DNA of 64,000 nucleotides from Larus michahellis (lineage: Eukaryota; Chordata; Aves; Charadriiformes; Laridae), in the NCBI RefSeq assembly GCF_964199755.1, contig NC_133897.1:133242125-133306124 (forward strand), written 5' to 3'. Shown piece after piece: positions 37,901-52,900 of this stretch. The position numbers and the translations under genes are program-made. The notes beneath the pieces are model-generated. The model was not told where the DNA came from, ran no database searches, and saw nothing but the letters and a program-made list of their open reading frames with translations. Within the stretch, counting starts at the first letter, position 1, and every line of letters begins with the position of its first letter.

Positions 37901-40900
37901 GCTTATGCTGCAGATCACCGGATAATGTAGAAATACCTGAGATGGCTTTTAACTACCTACCGAGGCGCTCTCAGCCTAGCTAGGAAGCAGTGCACGTCAG
38001 TCTGTACTAAACTTCTGCTGCCACAGCTAACCCGCTCCTAGGATTGGGAGCTGGGAAGCCCAGCTATTTTATTCAAAGGTAGCTAAGATGCCTCGAGGTT
38101 ACATCTCTACATACCTTTTTTGGATGACTGGTTGCAGATAAACACGGTATTACTCTTTACTCCTTCCACATCACCTCCTAGTCTTACATATTGGAATATA
38201 TGGTGCAAAAGGGGAAGGATTTTACTCGGTTAAAAACCAGCATGTGGGTGATCTGGAGGCTGGTGTTACTGGCAAAATGGTAGGAAATGACAGAATCAGA
38301 GGACTGGAAGAAACTTAAAGCCTCGAGGCAAAATCCGTGTAGGCCATTCCCTACAGAAGTTCATATAGCCTCTTGCTAAAGTCATCCAGTGACAGAAAAC
38401 TCACAGTTTCCCTGGGGAATTGGTTTCAGCACTCTGCCATCCTTACTCTTGGGGTTTTTTTCCTCAGTGTCGACGCAAAATCTCCGTCACTGAAATTTAG
38501 ACCCTTCCTTCCTGTTGTATTTTGAATCTGGAGAACAAATTGTGCTCCCCTTTCTTTTTCTAACCTTTTCTGTATTTGAAAACATATGCTTTTTGGGGTC
38601 TTAAGCTAAAGGCATTAGGCAATCTCAACTTGTTGAATTTCCTTCAGCATATAACACGTTTTCTAGACCTCTCATTACTCTTGTTGCTCCTGTTGTTGAT
38701 TCTGCTCAGTTGATCCACACTTTTGCTGAAGTGCCATGTCCAGAACAGGACTTATGATGAAGCCTTACAACTGCTGAGTAAAGCAGAAAATTTACTTGAT
38801 GCATAGTATGCTCTGATGGCATATTCCAGAAAAGCCTGTGATTTTTTTTAATTCCATGACATTACTGTCTGTCACTCATCTTGTGCTAACTACGATCCCT
38901 AGACACAGCTCTGAAAAAGTCCTATCTAGCTAGTTGTCCGTTGTCCGCTCCTTTTTTTTTTTTTGTTTTAAAATCTCTGACATTAAACTTGACTAATTAG
39001 AACAAACAGCATTTGTTCATCCTGAATGTTCTCCTAAGATTTTTCCTCCATGACTCCTGGTTGCAGCTGAATTTGAATTCTGTCCTCCAGTGTACCGCAG
39101 ACATCCAAGCGCCACACGCCACTTTATCCAGCATAAGCTCAATTCTCTTGCCGGGTCATTAAGGTTAACTAAAACACCGAGCAGCTCTAGATGCTGGCAC
39201 AGACTCCTACAGCACCTCCACTTTGACAGTGAATCCTTAAATAACTACTTTATGTGTAAGGCTTTCCAAACAGCTTCATACCCACCCACAGCAGTTTCGT
39301 CTTGACCATGCATCTCTGATCTGCTTACGAGAATGCCATGCGTAAGAAGGCCAAAGAGCCTTACTCAAACAAAGACACATGGCCTATGTTGCTTCTCTTA
39401 TGCCAAAAAGCCCACTTGCCCTCTTGCAGAAGGAAAACGGGTTGCTCCCACATTCCCTGCTCTTGACAAATCCCCCTGCTGACTCGCTGCCTTCCAGGCA
39501 CTTAACACGCAGTTGGGTGGACACAGCACACCGACAGAAAAGGTAGAGCCAGGAGGAATCAAATGTGATTACAAGAAACCTAAATCATTGTGCGGGCAGG
39601 TGAGAAGCAGATCCAAAAAGGTGCTCTGAGAGAGAGTTGTAAGCGATTTCTACAGGAGCCACATTTTGAGCACCGGGAGATCTGGTACAAGAAGACTGCA
39701 AGAGCCAGTAGAGGAGGCTGATGTAGGGTATCATAAATTATAGAAGGATGATTCAGTACTCTTTGGGGGAATTAAAGACATATGGCCTTCATTAAACATA
39801 TTTGAGACAACAGTGAAGGGAAGTTTTATATGTTGCAGGGTTTTTTTTGCTTGGTTTTGTGTGGGACTTTGTGTCTTCCCTCCCCCACCCCCTTTTTTTA
39901 ACATTCTGGCTACTGCAATTCTTTGTTTAAAATCAGATGTAAAAAAACCCAAACCAAACCCAAACCAAAGCCAGAGAAGAACATATTGATCCAAATGTGT
40001 CAGAAAACTGCACTCCCCAAGATGCTTTTAATTCCTCTCAGGAAGTGGCAAAGAAAGGCCAAATATAACAGATGTATTATAATAACACAAATATATAACC
40101 TTCCTCTTTTTTTGCTTAACATAATCAATATAAAACATTTAATCTTTTTTTTTTGATGAGATGAGGGTTCTCAACGGTTGCAAAAGCTCCAAGATAGATT
40201 TAGAATTAACACCGAGCTGTGATGCGAGCCTAAGTCTTTCCAGACCTACCCTCAAATGGCACCATATGCACAGAAACTAGCATTAAAATATTTACTCAGT
40301 TAGTTTCATGGGCTTTTTCTTATATTTATATTCTGTATTTATTTTGTTAATGGTCTAAATTGAAGTTTATGTAAATAGAAGGCACACCCTAACCTCCCTG
40401 TAAAACAATTATTTGTCATGAATTAAAAAAAAATCTGCCTGATAAAGTGCTAAGCATCACAAGAAAGTTCTTGTTAACATATTTTCACTATCTTTAAGCA
40501 ATGCAATTACAACAATCTCCACAGAGCTTGGACACTAAGTGCCAGAAAACATACGACAAATTGTGCTTAGAAATATTTTTGCCTCTGAAAAAGTCATCTA
40601 CTTTTGAAGTACTTATCACTGTTATGTAGAGAAAGGCAGATAAAAGTGTTAATTGATTGCAGAATCTTTTCAGCTCTACTGAAAGGCAGTTACACCTCAA
40701 CATGAAGTTTGGTTTACAGAAGTTGATTATGTCAAAGTCTAGCTTCCATGGATTGTAAAGGACTGGATAAGATCCCAAACTCTCTGGAGATCTCTTTTAC
40801 ACCACAGGGCAATGCCCATGGCTTGCACTGAGACCCCGTATTCCAAACTTCACACCTGTATACATTTCATTTCCGACCACGTATGACAGAGGCATCTAGG

Positions 40901-43900
40901 ACTTTTTCCTTACAACAGGATGTCTTTTGGTGGGGACACAACTTGAAACTATACCTGCCTTGTGCAAACCCCAAGTCTGCTCATTAGCTACCTCTGTAGC
41001 ACAGGCAAAACATTTGGCCATAAGAAGTAAACAAAACCAAATCCCTGCTCCTGACTGGCCATAAATTGAAGGATTGTAAAAAGCAGGAAAAAGTAAATCA
41101 GAAGTGGCATCAAGATAGTCTTTTTCTCCCTGGTAACTGGAATAAACATACAATTGGCTAGAAATCCTGTTATCAAGCTAATCTACTACTAATTTCTGGA
41201 AACAGAACTCTAATTGAAAGACATTCAGAAAATCGAATCCCCATTCTAAGGTTTTGATAGAATTTCAAGAAGAAACCAACGTCCTTCATTAATTTAATGG
41301 ATTCTGGACATCAAGAAACAGGTTTTTGGAAGATGAGAGGCACGTGTAAAGAAAATATTTTAGTATTGGGAAGATACTGGTTTCCACATCAAGCAAGAGG
41401 ACAGCAGAGTTGATAAAGTGTGTGAGGAACACCAGAACAGCTTCTGAGTTTTAGGACAAAAAGGTACACCCTTAAGATGATTTGTGGAACAGCACTGGTG
41501 GAGACTGTGGCCTTGCAAAGTCCCTATCAGACAAACAGGCTGTCTATATGGTCTACTGGCTAAAAAAGAGGAGATAAAGCTTTTAATTCCACACTATGCC
41601 AAGTACTTTCTCAGAGAATAAGCTACTTCAAATTTCTACATCTTGGTTTCTTCACCTGTAATATGAATATAATAATCCGTATCCAATTTTACAGAAGAGT
41701 TTGGAATGCAAAACAATACAGCTAAATAAAACGTTTCTTTAGCAAGGCAATACCTGACATTGTCAGGCCATGACGTTTCTCTGACGTAATCCTACACTTT
41801 CACTCTCCTTCCCCCAAGCTGTTAGCTGGTCCTTGTCAGATTTGACCATCTGCTGACCACTACACGGGCTGCTCCCGACCAGCAGCACAAAGCATGAGGC
41901 GTTTTTTGAGAGACAGCAGAAGCAGTGGGGCAGAGGGAAGGAAGGTGCGGGATGAAGTTCCATCATGGCAGCTCCACAGTCGCTGGTGGGCCAGCAGGCA
42001 AACGTAGGCTTACTGCCAAAGGATGCCCTATAAAACAAATCTGTGGCAAATCAGGACTCGTGTTTCCACTGCCTTCCCTTTTTAATAGTGAGAACGACAC
42101 AAGCACTCGTGGTGCTTGATACCAACAGTCCTACTACCGTTGGTGCTGTAGGAAAAGCTCCGCTGAGCCTCCCCAGCAGGTCTCTCTTTCATCCTCTTCC
42201 CCCACAGCTGCCTTAACTGGAATAGCAATCAGCCTGATAGAGCTTGATAACCATCATCCCACCAAGGAAGGGAAAAAAGGTACGGCAGCACTGGAAATAT
42301 TCTCTGCTATTTGAGAAAGGCTTCCTGTCAGTTGCTGCTCTCTGCAGAAGTGTATGTTTAAACACACTACCTAGAAGACTGCTATTTTTAGCGCAGTGGT
42401 ACACTTCAAAGCATTTCCTGCTCAGAAAGTCACACCAAAAGTAAAAGGAGAAAACGTAATGGCTCTGCTGCCTCCCAACGCCCCGATCCCCCTTGCAGAG
42501 GCCATCCCACTGCCGCCCTGCTGCAGTTTCCAGAGAAACTGCACACTCCAGTGACTAATTACTTAAAAATACAGCATTCCTCAGGGAGGAGAAGTTTTAA
42601 ATAAACCTGCAAAATAGGTAACACAAGCACACGGCTAATTTTTACATACGGGAGGAAGAAGGGGGGGGGGAAGGACGCAGGAGGATGGAAGAATTTAGCA
42701 CAAGAATCTGTGTTCTAGTCTTGTACTAAATAGTTCCAGCTTTGATCTAAATTTAGGCAATGAGCACTTCCTGTGGGAGACCGTCTTCCAAAGCTGAAGA
42801 GTTTTTGATGCTAAATATTTTCAGTGATTTTATAATTGGGGTAAAGTGGTTATTTGTTTAAAGGCCTGGCCTTCAGCTAGATAAACGCTTACATTATTTT
42901 ATATTCCCCACCATTTCCTCTCCTACTCCACGCTGGACTTCTCCTGTTTATTCAGCTCCAGGTCTCACTGCATTTTAAGTAGGTTTTAAAACTCTATTTA
43001 CAACCAATGGGAGCAACAAAAGCCCTTCTGTCATTATCCAGCAGCCTTCCATCACAGCTGTGGGACTGCCTTCTCCTTACCTCGACGCTGAGGAAGCCCA
43101 AGCGCTTGAGCTCTTACCACTTTATCACGACTCCTGCGTCGCTTTGTGGTTTTCTGAACAGCCCCAACTCCTGGCCCTTCCTGTCCCTCCAGTTCCCTCT
43201 CTCCTGGGAGATAATCCCCGTCTTCAAATTTTAAGAAAAGGCAATTACACATCCATAGTCCATACTCCAACCCTCTCAAATCCCTTCCCTGACCTCAGAA
43301 ACATGAAGCCTAAAAATAAAAAATGAATAGGCTATTCACTTTACAAAGTTCATAATACTGGGGACCTGATTTTAAAATGCTTGAGGTTGCCAATGCTTGT
43401 AGACACTGAAGTCTCTTTCTTTAAAGTTAGTCTTATAGTTACACATTCACATTTAGGGTGAGAGGCAACTTGCCTACCTTTCCTCATGAAAACGTAATGC
43501 AGCTAATTTAAACTAGCCATCTAGGCTACCATCGGTCAATGGGAACATCACTAGAGAGCAGCTCCCTATTTTAGACACACATTAGGATAAGATAAACCAA
43601 ATCCTGGAGTATTTTTATATTTTTCCATCAATGATAAAAGGAGCTCGTATGACTACCTTCGACTAGACAGCTAACTTCTAGAAGGAACAAAACCTGCTCT
43701 ATGTGAATGGGTTCACAAGCTTTGTTTCTTCTCTACTCCACAGAGATTGTCAAAGAGGGAATTTTAATTCTTTTAGAAATTTAATTCTTGGGGAATAAGC
43801 CATCTGAAGGCTATGATTTTGATCTACTTAGACAGACGTAATTTTTTTTGTGATTACCAAATTCTACCTTGTCCAGTATCAAATACTAGGACTGAAGGAT

Positions 43901-46900
43901 CTCTGCCTTCAATCCAGTATTAACTTCAACGTGTAGGATTCCTGAGCTAGTAATTGGAATCTATTAGATATTTTAAAAATAGTTTATTCTTGCCAGTCTA
44001 GCTGTGAATTTCTTGATATTTGAGTTTTGCTAGCCTAACAAAGCATAAGTGCTGACAGAGAATCTAAGCCCTCCCTCTACAGGCACTACAAAATAGCAGC
44101 TGTATTCAGAACTAAACTAACATCCAGGCTTGAGGATAAATCCCTGTAGAAATTAGTGTAATTTGGCTCAGTTTCCCCCTAAAGCATGGGAAGGATTGAA
44201 AAACCACAATTACTCCTACATAATGGCAATAGCTGTCAAATCCTGTTGAAACAGAAGTGGTGAAGTAACCTTAGGAGACGCCTGGATAACTGAGATTTTA
44301 ACAATGCTGCATCCACACTGTAGTGGCACGTTTGGCCTCTATGTTCTGTGGTTATAACCACTGTTGAAAGAACTGTCTACTAGTAAGAGACTGCCGAAAG
44401 GGCAAGGTGAAAAAAAAAAAAATAATCCAATGCTGTGACTTAGGGCTAAGAAAATGTTGTCTATCCCTCCTCAGCCTTAATATACAATATAGAAGATATA
44501 AAAAAATTATGTCTTTATATACACACAATAATAAAAATACAATAGATTCACAAAACCAAGCAAGCTCAAACGCACTGTTTTAACAGTGAAGGCTATGGCT
44601 GTGAATGAGAGAGTCACGAACGTTCACGGAGTGTATGATCTGATCATGATTTACAAACTAAGGCTTCATGCACAGGGCACTGCCTAGGGATTAATGACCA
44701 GCTGGGAGAGTTGATAGTGTAGGACAAAGCTAAGGATCATTAACTCCACCTAGTTGTAAACTCCCCAGAAAATGCCTTATGCTAAAATTGATATTGTAAT
44801 TACCCATTTTATAAATAAAATAAACGGTAATACTGAAGTAGCAAATTGCTTTTGCTGCCTCCCTTTTTCTTGCAAAGCTCTGAGAACTAGAGCATTCTGG
44901 GTGATGTGAACCTGGTGCTTCTTGAAAGTGAATTCCGCATGAAAGCCAGCGAGTTAACACTTTTTAGCATAGGTCCTAACGACATACAGTTTATTAGTAT
45001 GTCGGGCAGCAGAGCAACAAGCAGCCTTGCACAGAATGCAAAGAAATTCTGAACGCGAAATTCTGAATGCAAAGTTCCATGCAGATAACCTTGCACAGGG
45101 AGACACGATCTCTGCACTGAACAATTAATCATCCATGGGAACTTGGGGTTGAATATAAAACATTTTTAAGTAAAAAGCCCCAAACAACAACAATTCTGTG
45201 CCCCCAGCTGGCACAGAAATTTACATTTGCAGATCAAGTATAGCACAAAAGACCAGTAAAAAAAAAAGCTGGTATCAGTCCTTTCAAACTACTTCTGTCC
45301 TCGAGCATGAACCTGCTTTACATGGGAGAAGTGTAGTTGCTACGCTGGGGTAGGTCAAGAGCCCGTGTAGCCCATGGCATTTCAACAACAGCCTAGGAAA
45401 ATCTGTAAATAAGTTATCATTAACCAATAGTTACAAGTATTTTCCTTTTGTCTGACTACGCTGGGAAAGGTTCCCCAGCATTCAGTCCCTCTGTTATCCA
45501 TCTCCTCCCAGTCTGTTCCTCTAGACAGAGTGATGATCACAACTTAGTAACACCGACTGGCAAATTGAGTGAAGACTGGATTTCAAAAGACAGGTAATAG
45601 CCTCTTGAAGTGTCAAGAAATTACTTTTAGAGGAAGTCAGATGTCAGAAATGCAGGCCTAGAACATCTCATTCACACGTAATGCAAAGATTTGCTTACCT
45701 GTTCGTTAGGCTCAAAGTTTATCTCTTCTTTTTCTGTCCTCATAGCTATTAACTTTGTGCTACCGGAAGGGTCTGTCTTACTGTCCAACCGCTCCAGTTT
45801 TGGGGGTATGTCTGGTAAACCAATATCTTTAGTATCATCTTTATCTAGCAAGTAGCGAAGTAGTGCATTATTATTCTTCTTAGGACTCGCGGGCTCCTGT
45901 TTAACAGTCACCTCTGAACCAGGAGCTGTGCTACTGGACTCCTGGTTCAGTTCTTTGCCTGTGGCCTCGGCTGTGAGCTTGGCCAAATCTACAGGAGAAC
46001 TACTGTCCTGCAATAGTCTGTGCAAAATTTTATGCTTCTCCTTGAGCGAGGTTCCATGTGCTGAACCAGACCCAGGCAACCCTCCCGTGGAGTCCTTGCT
46101 AACGTCTCCCATGGTACTGGACAAAGGCGAAGGCTCCATCTGATCCGATTTGGTGGTCAGCAATTGTAATAGCTTTGTCTGGCTTTTTCCGTCGTGCAGT
46201 TTATTCTGTCCATCAGGTCTCTCGCCACTGACAACCGGTGGCATGTTGCTATCGCTGTTATCTTTCTGTTCTCCTGAATGGCAGCTGCTCTCTGCTTGTC
46301 CAGTTGTACCTTCTGATTGCTCCCCGTATAGTCCAAAGCAGTCTTTAGAGTCCAGACTTCCCATCTTGCTTAGCTGGGGAGGATTCATATTCACAGGGGA
46401 ATTTTGTAAATTTCCCATTTTTAGGTCAGGTGAAGCCAACGACGATCCTAGAGAAACGCCGTGGCCCTCGCTGAGGGCCTGAAGTGCGTTCAGGGAACTG
46501 TTGGTGTAGTTATGGCTATTTCCTGTGCTGCTGCAGACTCCCACGGGCGAATGCAAGCTTCCTGCAGGGGAGAACTGACTGGGTGGGATGCGAGGACTTC
46601 CTGCCACTCCAGGGCTCACACGATGCCTTGGGGAAAGCATAGAGTTTGGCTGCCCTGGGTTCATGCCGGGGCTGCTTTGTGAGGGGCTATTCATTTTTAG
46701 TGCATAGTTACTACCCTGAGGAGTGGATGCTTGTATGCTCGACACATGGTTCATTCCCCCTGAACCACCGAACCTGCCTGCTGGCATGCCCATTTGTTCC
46801 TTTGGGCCATTTATGGCAAAATTTATATTGCTACTGATGGTCATATCCTGACCTGGGTTCCCACTGCACATGGCCTGATGGGCAGGGCTGCTGGAGCTAA

Positions 46901-49900
46901 TCGGGTTCAATATCTTCCCCATCCCTTGTCCAGTCAAATCCTGATTCATTCCACAGACGTTCTGCTCTCTATGTGGCAAGGGGAAGAAAAACAACCCATT
47001 AGCTAAAATGACAGTGGCCAACTTGCAATTACACTACAAAAAAAGAAGCAAAACCCCAAACCTCGCTTTAAAATAACACAACAAACCTACAATTAAAACA
47101 AATTGACAATTTGACAAAAGTGATATGCAACTCTCTACATGGCTGCACATTATCAGTATGGTTTTTCAGTACCTTATTAACAAATCAGTGGAAGAGAGGA
47201 AAAAACAAAATTATACCTCATTTAAATGACAGTCATCAGAAATGCAGATAGGTTACAATTTCAGACCCTCTCCCTCTAACGTATATCTCTTCTCTATTAT
47301 TTGACAGGAGCTAACTTCTAGAACTGACAGAAATCTCATCTGAAACATATGACCCAAACAAATACATGTTTTACAAGACAGCTGTGGACAGCTGTTTGCT
47401 GGAGTTCTGAATTTCTCTGAGTTAGCCCCACCACAAGGCTGGAGTGGGCTATTTGCCCACCAAGTTCATAGTGAAAAGAAAGTTGAAAAAGTCACATTTC
47501 TACACTGCCAGAGTATTGCGATACCGCTCCAAAACAGCATGTGAGCCAAAAGAACTACTGGATACTGCTTCAGGACGGGAACATAACTGGATACGGCTTC
47601 AGAATGGGAACAGGCTGTTAGCAATCCAGTCCTGCATGAGCATTGAGGAAAAGAGGAGAAGAAAGAAAAAACCCACACACATAGGAGCTAAAACTCATGT
47701 TTTGGAGATGTAGGCTGTAAGATGGAGGAAACAGAAGACAGACATACACGCAGAGAAAAAGCTCTTGTGAGAGCACCTGAAGGTCACTTTTCTTCAGTAG
47801 ATTTTAATTAGTTTATGGGAGGATGCGATATACTTTTTACTTCTGTGCTAAAACTTAAATCAGAAAAATCAGACATATTCCCAAAATGTCAAAAGCTATG
47901 AAAGAGACAGTCTCAAATACATTAGGAAGAAAAAAAAAAAGAGGTTCTGAGAAAAATCAAAACAATTCTGGACTTCCAAAACCAAATACTAATGGAACAT
48001 TCCGAATATGTATTTTTGATGAGACGAAAACCATTCTACTTGCACAGGGTAAGTGCAGATAAACCTTCGGGTTTTGCTAACGCATGAAAAGTAAAAGAAC
48101 TGAAGCACGCAGAGTAGTGAAGCTTGTTACTCTGTATTTGTTACCGTAGGTAGAAAGGCAATGGTGAACAACATTAACTCTAGGAAGAGAGAGAGGTGGA
48201 TTTTTAAAATGTTATTACACATACAATAGTACCAGTGTTCTGCTAAAAAAAGCAAGAATATTTGCAAGTACCATTCTTAACCTAATGGTGCTTTTTTAAA
48301 CTTAAAATTTAGCACTTCATGAAATACCAAGTATATTCAGCAATCCAAAGAAAACAGATTTCCGACAGCTTTTGGTCAGGTCAATTACAAAATCTACGAT
48401 TTCTGTAAAATGGTTTCAGTTTTAATTATGTTTAGAGCGGTTTTCTTCCTCTCAAAAAAGTGATACTGTGGACACAGGGAAACAGCATTGTAATTGTAAT
48501 CAGCAAATAAAATCTGAAAAAAAAATCTGACATGTGACATGCAATGACTTAATTCAAATTTTACGCGGAAGTTCTGAGGTCAGGGATTACTTATCCTTGA
48601 CTTTAACGTATTACTGCCTGTGCCTTTTTAAAAAAAAACTAATAGTGGTGGCGTTTCTCAGGATTGGACATGTGAAAGCCACTACTCCAAGCACCAGAAA
48701 AGACAAGGAATGAAGAGAGACAAGGAGTTCAAATATGCCGTTTGTCTAAAATGCAGTTCTAATAATCAGATCATATTCTTTAAAGAACGCTTTTGTGAAA
48801 ATCCAGCATGCCATTTATAAGTCCTGAAGTAATCTTAGAGTCTTTTCCTGCTGTAAGCATCAAATTAAAAAACTTTCTTTGTTTTCATGCTATTAGTTCT
48901 AGGTCAACCGAACGTCTATCAGCCTTAAATAATCTATTTGCTTTGGCGACTCGTTACTTTCCCTATCTCTCTGTAGACCGTGGATGTAACAAACCAGTGA
49001 GGATTACCTGTGAAGCATATGCAAGGAGATTACAAGCTGAGGTTCGCTAGTCGTCTGAGAACGGATGAGCTTGCTCTTCGTTTGGGCAGAAACAATAGTG
49101 CCATCAGACAAGGAAAACCGATAAACAGGACTAAATGCTAGTCCCTGCCTTAGTACTGCAAGCAAGCAAAATAACAGAATTAAATTAATGAGAAACTACA
49201 GTACAGGTAGCTTAGTTGCTCAACATCTTGATGTTCCAAATCCATCAGCACTGATACCACAGACACTGCGTAAAAAAAAATAAAAAAAAGAAAAATTTTG
49301 AGACTAAATAATGAGCTGTGTATAAATTAAAGGATCCCACATACTGTAAGGTGATCAAAAGAAAACTTATAAGGAGTGACAGCAATCACAGGACAGATAC
49401 TATGAAATACAGAATATTTCAGGAGTAGGCCAAGAAGTCCTTGATGTCCGCTTCACTTTTCGTCAAATATGTGTCTAACTCCTTTTGTTCCTCCTCCATT
49501 TTTTCATCTGCACCATCTCCATCACGATGATTAATATATATACCTTTAGTTTCTAAATCATCTGTTTCCATTAGCCTGTATCTTTTACTCCTTATTGCCT
49601 GTTTAAATTATCTTGCAGCAGTTACTCTCACTACTACTTTAATTTAAAAAGTACATAAATTTCCTACATGGGAACAATTCTTACAGTGGGAACAATTAGA
49701 AATAAGGAGATCTGGAAAAAGAAACGATTACTTTTTAAAGAACAAATACAAAAAAATAGAGCTCAAACAAATCACAAATACAATTACCCAAACCAAAATT
49801 GGGACTGTGCTATCCTTCCCCAGTGTTAGATATGACTGTGTTTCAGGTTTGGGTTTGACTTCACTGCACACATTCTGCAGCCCTGAAGTTTTCAGTGTAA

Positions 49901-52900
49901 ATCTGAACTTCAGCAAATTCAGTTCCTTAACTTCTGTAGACCCCTGTGACATTTCTTTAATTAGAAATTAAATTCATGTTAGGGAAAATAAAATCTCCAA
50001 ACATTTAGAATAAATGTTCACTCTTCACCATCAGTGAAACAAATCTGATCATTTTCAATTCCTAGTGCAAAAGTTATTACATTAGGATTGCAGATATGGC
50101 AGGAGGAAAGTACTTAACTTCAAAATTTTCATATAATTGTTTAGACAAAAAATAGGAATGAAGTACTACAAATACTTTTAATTTCCTACTTTTTCATACA
50201 TACACATTTTCTGTGGTTTTAGTTTTCTTCCCTTTTTTTTTTTTTAATTAATAATATCATCTGATCTTCATTTCGCTGCTTGTCTTTTAATATTTCCTGT
50301 TGTAATGAAATGACATGGTTTTCCGAGTGTGGCTTTATTGAACAGTCTCCTCTACAGGGCTACGAGATTTTCAGCCTTGCAGGACTGGTTATGATTGCTT
50401 TCCTTCCCTGTCCCCCCCACTGTTATATATTGTTCTACAAGGTTTTAAAGTATTATTTAGGCAGTGAGAAAACAGGAAGCACAATTTAAACAACCAGAAG
50501 GGGTTTTTCAGAGTAAAAATGTAAAGAAAAACAAAAACCTACAACTGTGAAACAATACAAAGCAAAATTTCACTGTTAGGTATGTCATTGTTTCAGTTTA
50601 ACCTTTGGGCACCAGAAGGTCCAAAGCTCTTAACTTTAGCATATACCACATCAGGAAATTCCAGTACTCAATGCCAACAGGATACAAGTGAAATCTCTAC
50701 TTAAATCATTTTCCAAACTAATTCTTTAAGCAAACAAGAATGTTTCCGTATTCCTCTTGAGGAAATGCTCTTTTTCTGACTGCGGCCAATAAAAACTTAC
50801 CATATATTTTGCACTTTACGCCGAGAGTTAATTTGAAAGCTCTGTGGTTTTTATTGTTTATCAAGCTAATGCTGATTTTTTTGCCACACTGTGACACTGA
50901 ATTATATGTAGGAGACTGTTACTTTCCTTGCCTCTATTCTCAAACCATAATGACTTAAAAAATGCAAGGGGTTCCTCAGTCAAGTGCAAAGATGCCACTG
51001 CCCAAGATATGCCTTGTTTTTCTTCTCCATGCTGCAGGGCAGGGGACGGAGACTTTTCAGCCATTTCTCCTCTCTAGTACTGGATCCTTTGCAGAAAAGC
51101 AACTTCAGAACTTCAGAGGTTTTTCCTCCTCCACTCTCTTCACTTCCACAAGAAGTAAAGAGCCCAACCTCATTTAGACTAATTCTACAGTTCATACAAC
51201 GATCCTAAGCCTCTCCTGCAAAATGATACGGCGTAAACTCCAGAACGCGTATATTTTTATCACTTCACAGGTAGCTTAGAGAGGACCCAACTCAAACCTC
51301 GGCACTGGTGTAGGAACTGCTAATTTGCTCAGGAATCATTTGAAGAGGACTGAAATAATAAGTGGCTGGATGCCGTAACAGAAACTCCTAAATCAGCTTT
51401 GGCAGAGACAGGTCCTTACCTGAAACTGCTCTCTAAACCCCTGCTGTAACTTTAATTGCAGATTACCTTCTTTAGTTCTGTCCGAAATCACAGCATAAGG
51501 CTGTGAACTTTTAGCACTCCTACTGTATATACCCCAAAAGCTGTTATCTAAAATATCACAGTATTTTTGTGCCCCCACATTCCCAAGATGAAACCTGAAG
51601 GTTTCATGAAAGTAGAACATACTGAAGAATATTTAACTAAAGCCGCATGACTAAAGCTTTTCTTTTTGTGTATGCGGGTGTATTTGATGGAATAATTTGA
51701 GATTCCAGTTACAACTCAGTTTCCAAGACAGCATGCCAGCTGTTTAATGACCATGGCAACTATTTGTTACAGGCCAACTGTAAACCCCGTCCTACAAACA
51801 TGAACCTAAAGAATGATGCTCTTGCACTGGAAATGTTCTGGTTATTCCCCGTTGGTTTTGAAAGGACTTTCCTGTGGACTATAAAGGGTTATTTGTTTTT
51901 AGTAATTTGGACCTGTGTTACTAGGATAAGCAGCATCAGGGTTTTATGAAAAGAAAAATCCCCACCCAGTCACTACCACAGAAACCTCATGGGGAACCTT
52001 TCGCAGTGCAGCACCCTCCTAGATCTTACCTACCATAATCTTGAGTGAGTAGACGTGCTTGCGGTGTATCCTTTAACGCTTATCAGCTAGATACAGTACA
52101 ACAATGTAGGTTTCCAGACAGTATGAGTGCTGCATCTCTGATAATTCACACTGAGTGTTTCTCACAGGAAATGTGACAATAAAAGTCCATTTTTGTAGAG
52201 AAAAGGAATGCAGGTCAATGAACTGCAATGTGTGAGCTGAGGTTCTGAAGAATAATGGGTAGTGAATGTTTTGGTGTGCAACACGCGAGGGTCTTCCTAA
52301 AATAATTGTGACAATTTGAAGATTTGAAGCACCCTCCAATATATACAGTTATAACAGCAGGCTAAAACGAACACGGAGATATAGGTGCAAAACCTCTCTA
52401 GAGAGAGCCATCATATGTAAGGTAAATCAGTCTGAAAAAGAGAGAGCGTCAGTAGCCCTTGATTGTTCCATGTAAACATAACAAAGAGAACACAAACAAG
52501 AGATACAAATGACAAACAGTTTAAATATAGAAAGTGCTAAAAATATGAAACCTAACCTTCCTGGTGATGCCTCTTGGCAAAAGATATTTCTCCCTCGTGC
52601 TGCGAATGGAACCTCTGAATGCATCTTCTCACCAAATCCTCCCAGCCAGGTTTCATAGCTGCTCGCATGGTACTTGTGTCCAGTGAAGTTATTTTCCCTG
52701 ATATCCGATAAAACATTTGTTATAGCGATTTCCCCTTTGGGGGCGGGGAGGGGGATAAAAAAATTAAAAACTCCTGTTTTACAATACCTTGTAGATCCTG
52801 GCGAGTAGTAAAACTCTCTGAGGAAGGAAGAAGTGGTCTTTCCTTCATTGGAGCTCTTCTTGCAACACAAATCAAGCAAGACTGCAAATCTTAAAGAAAA

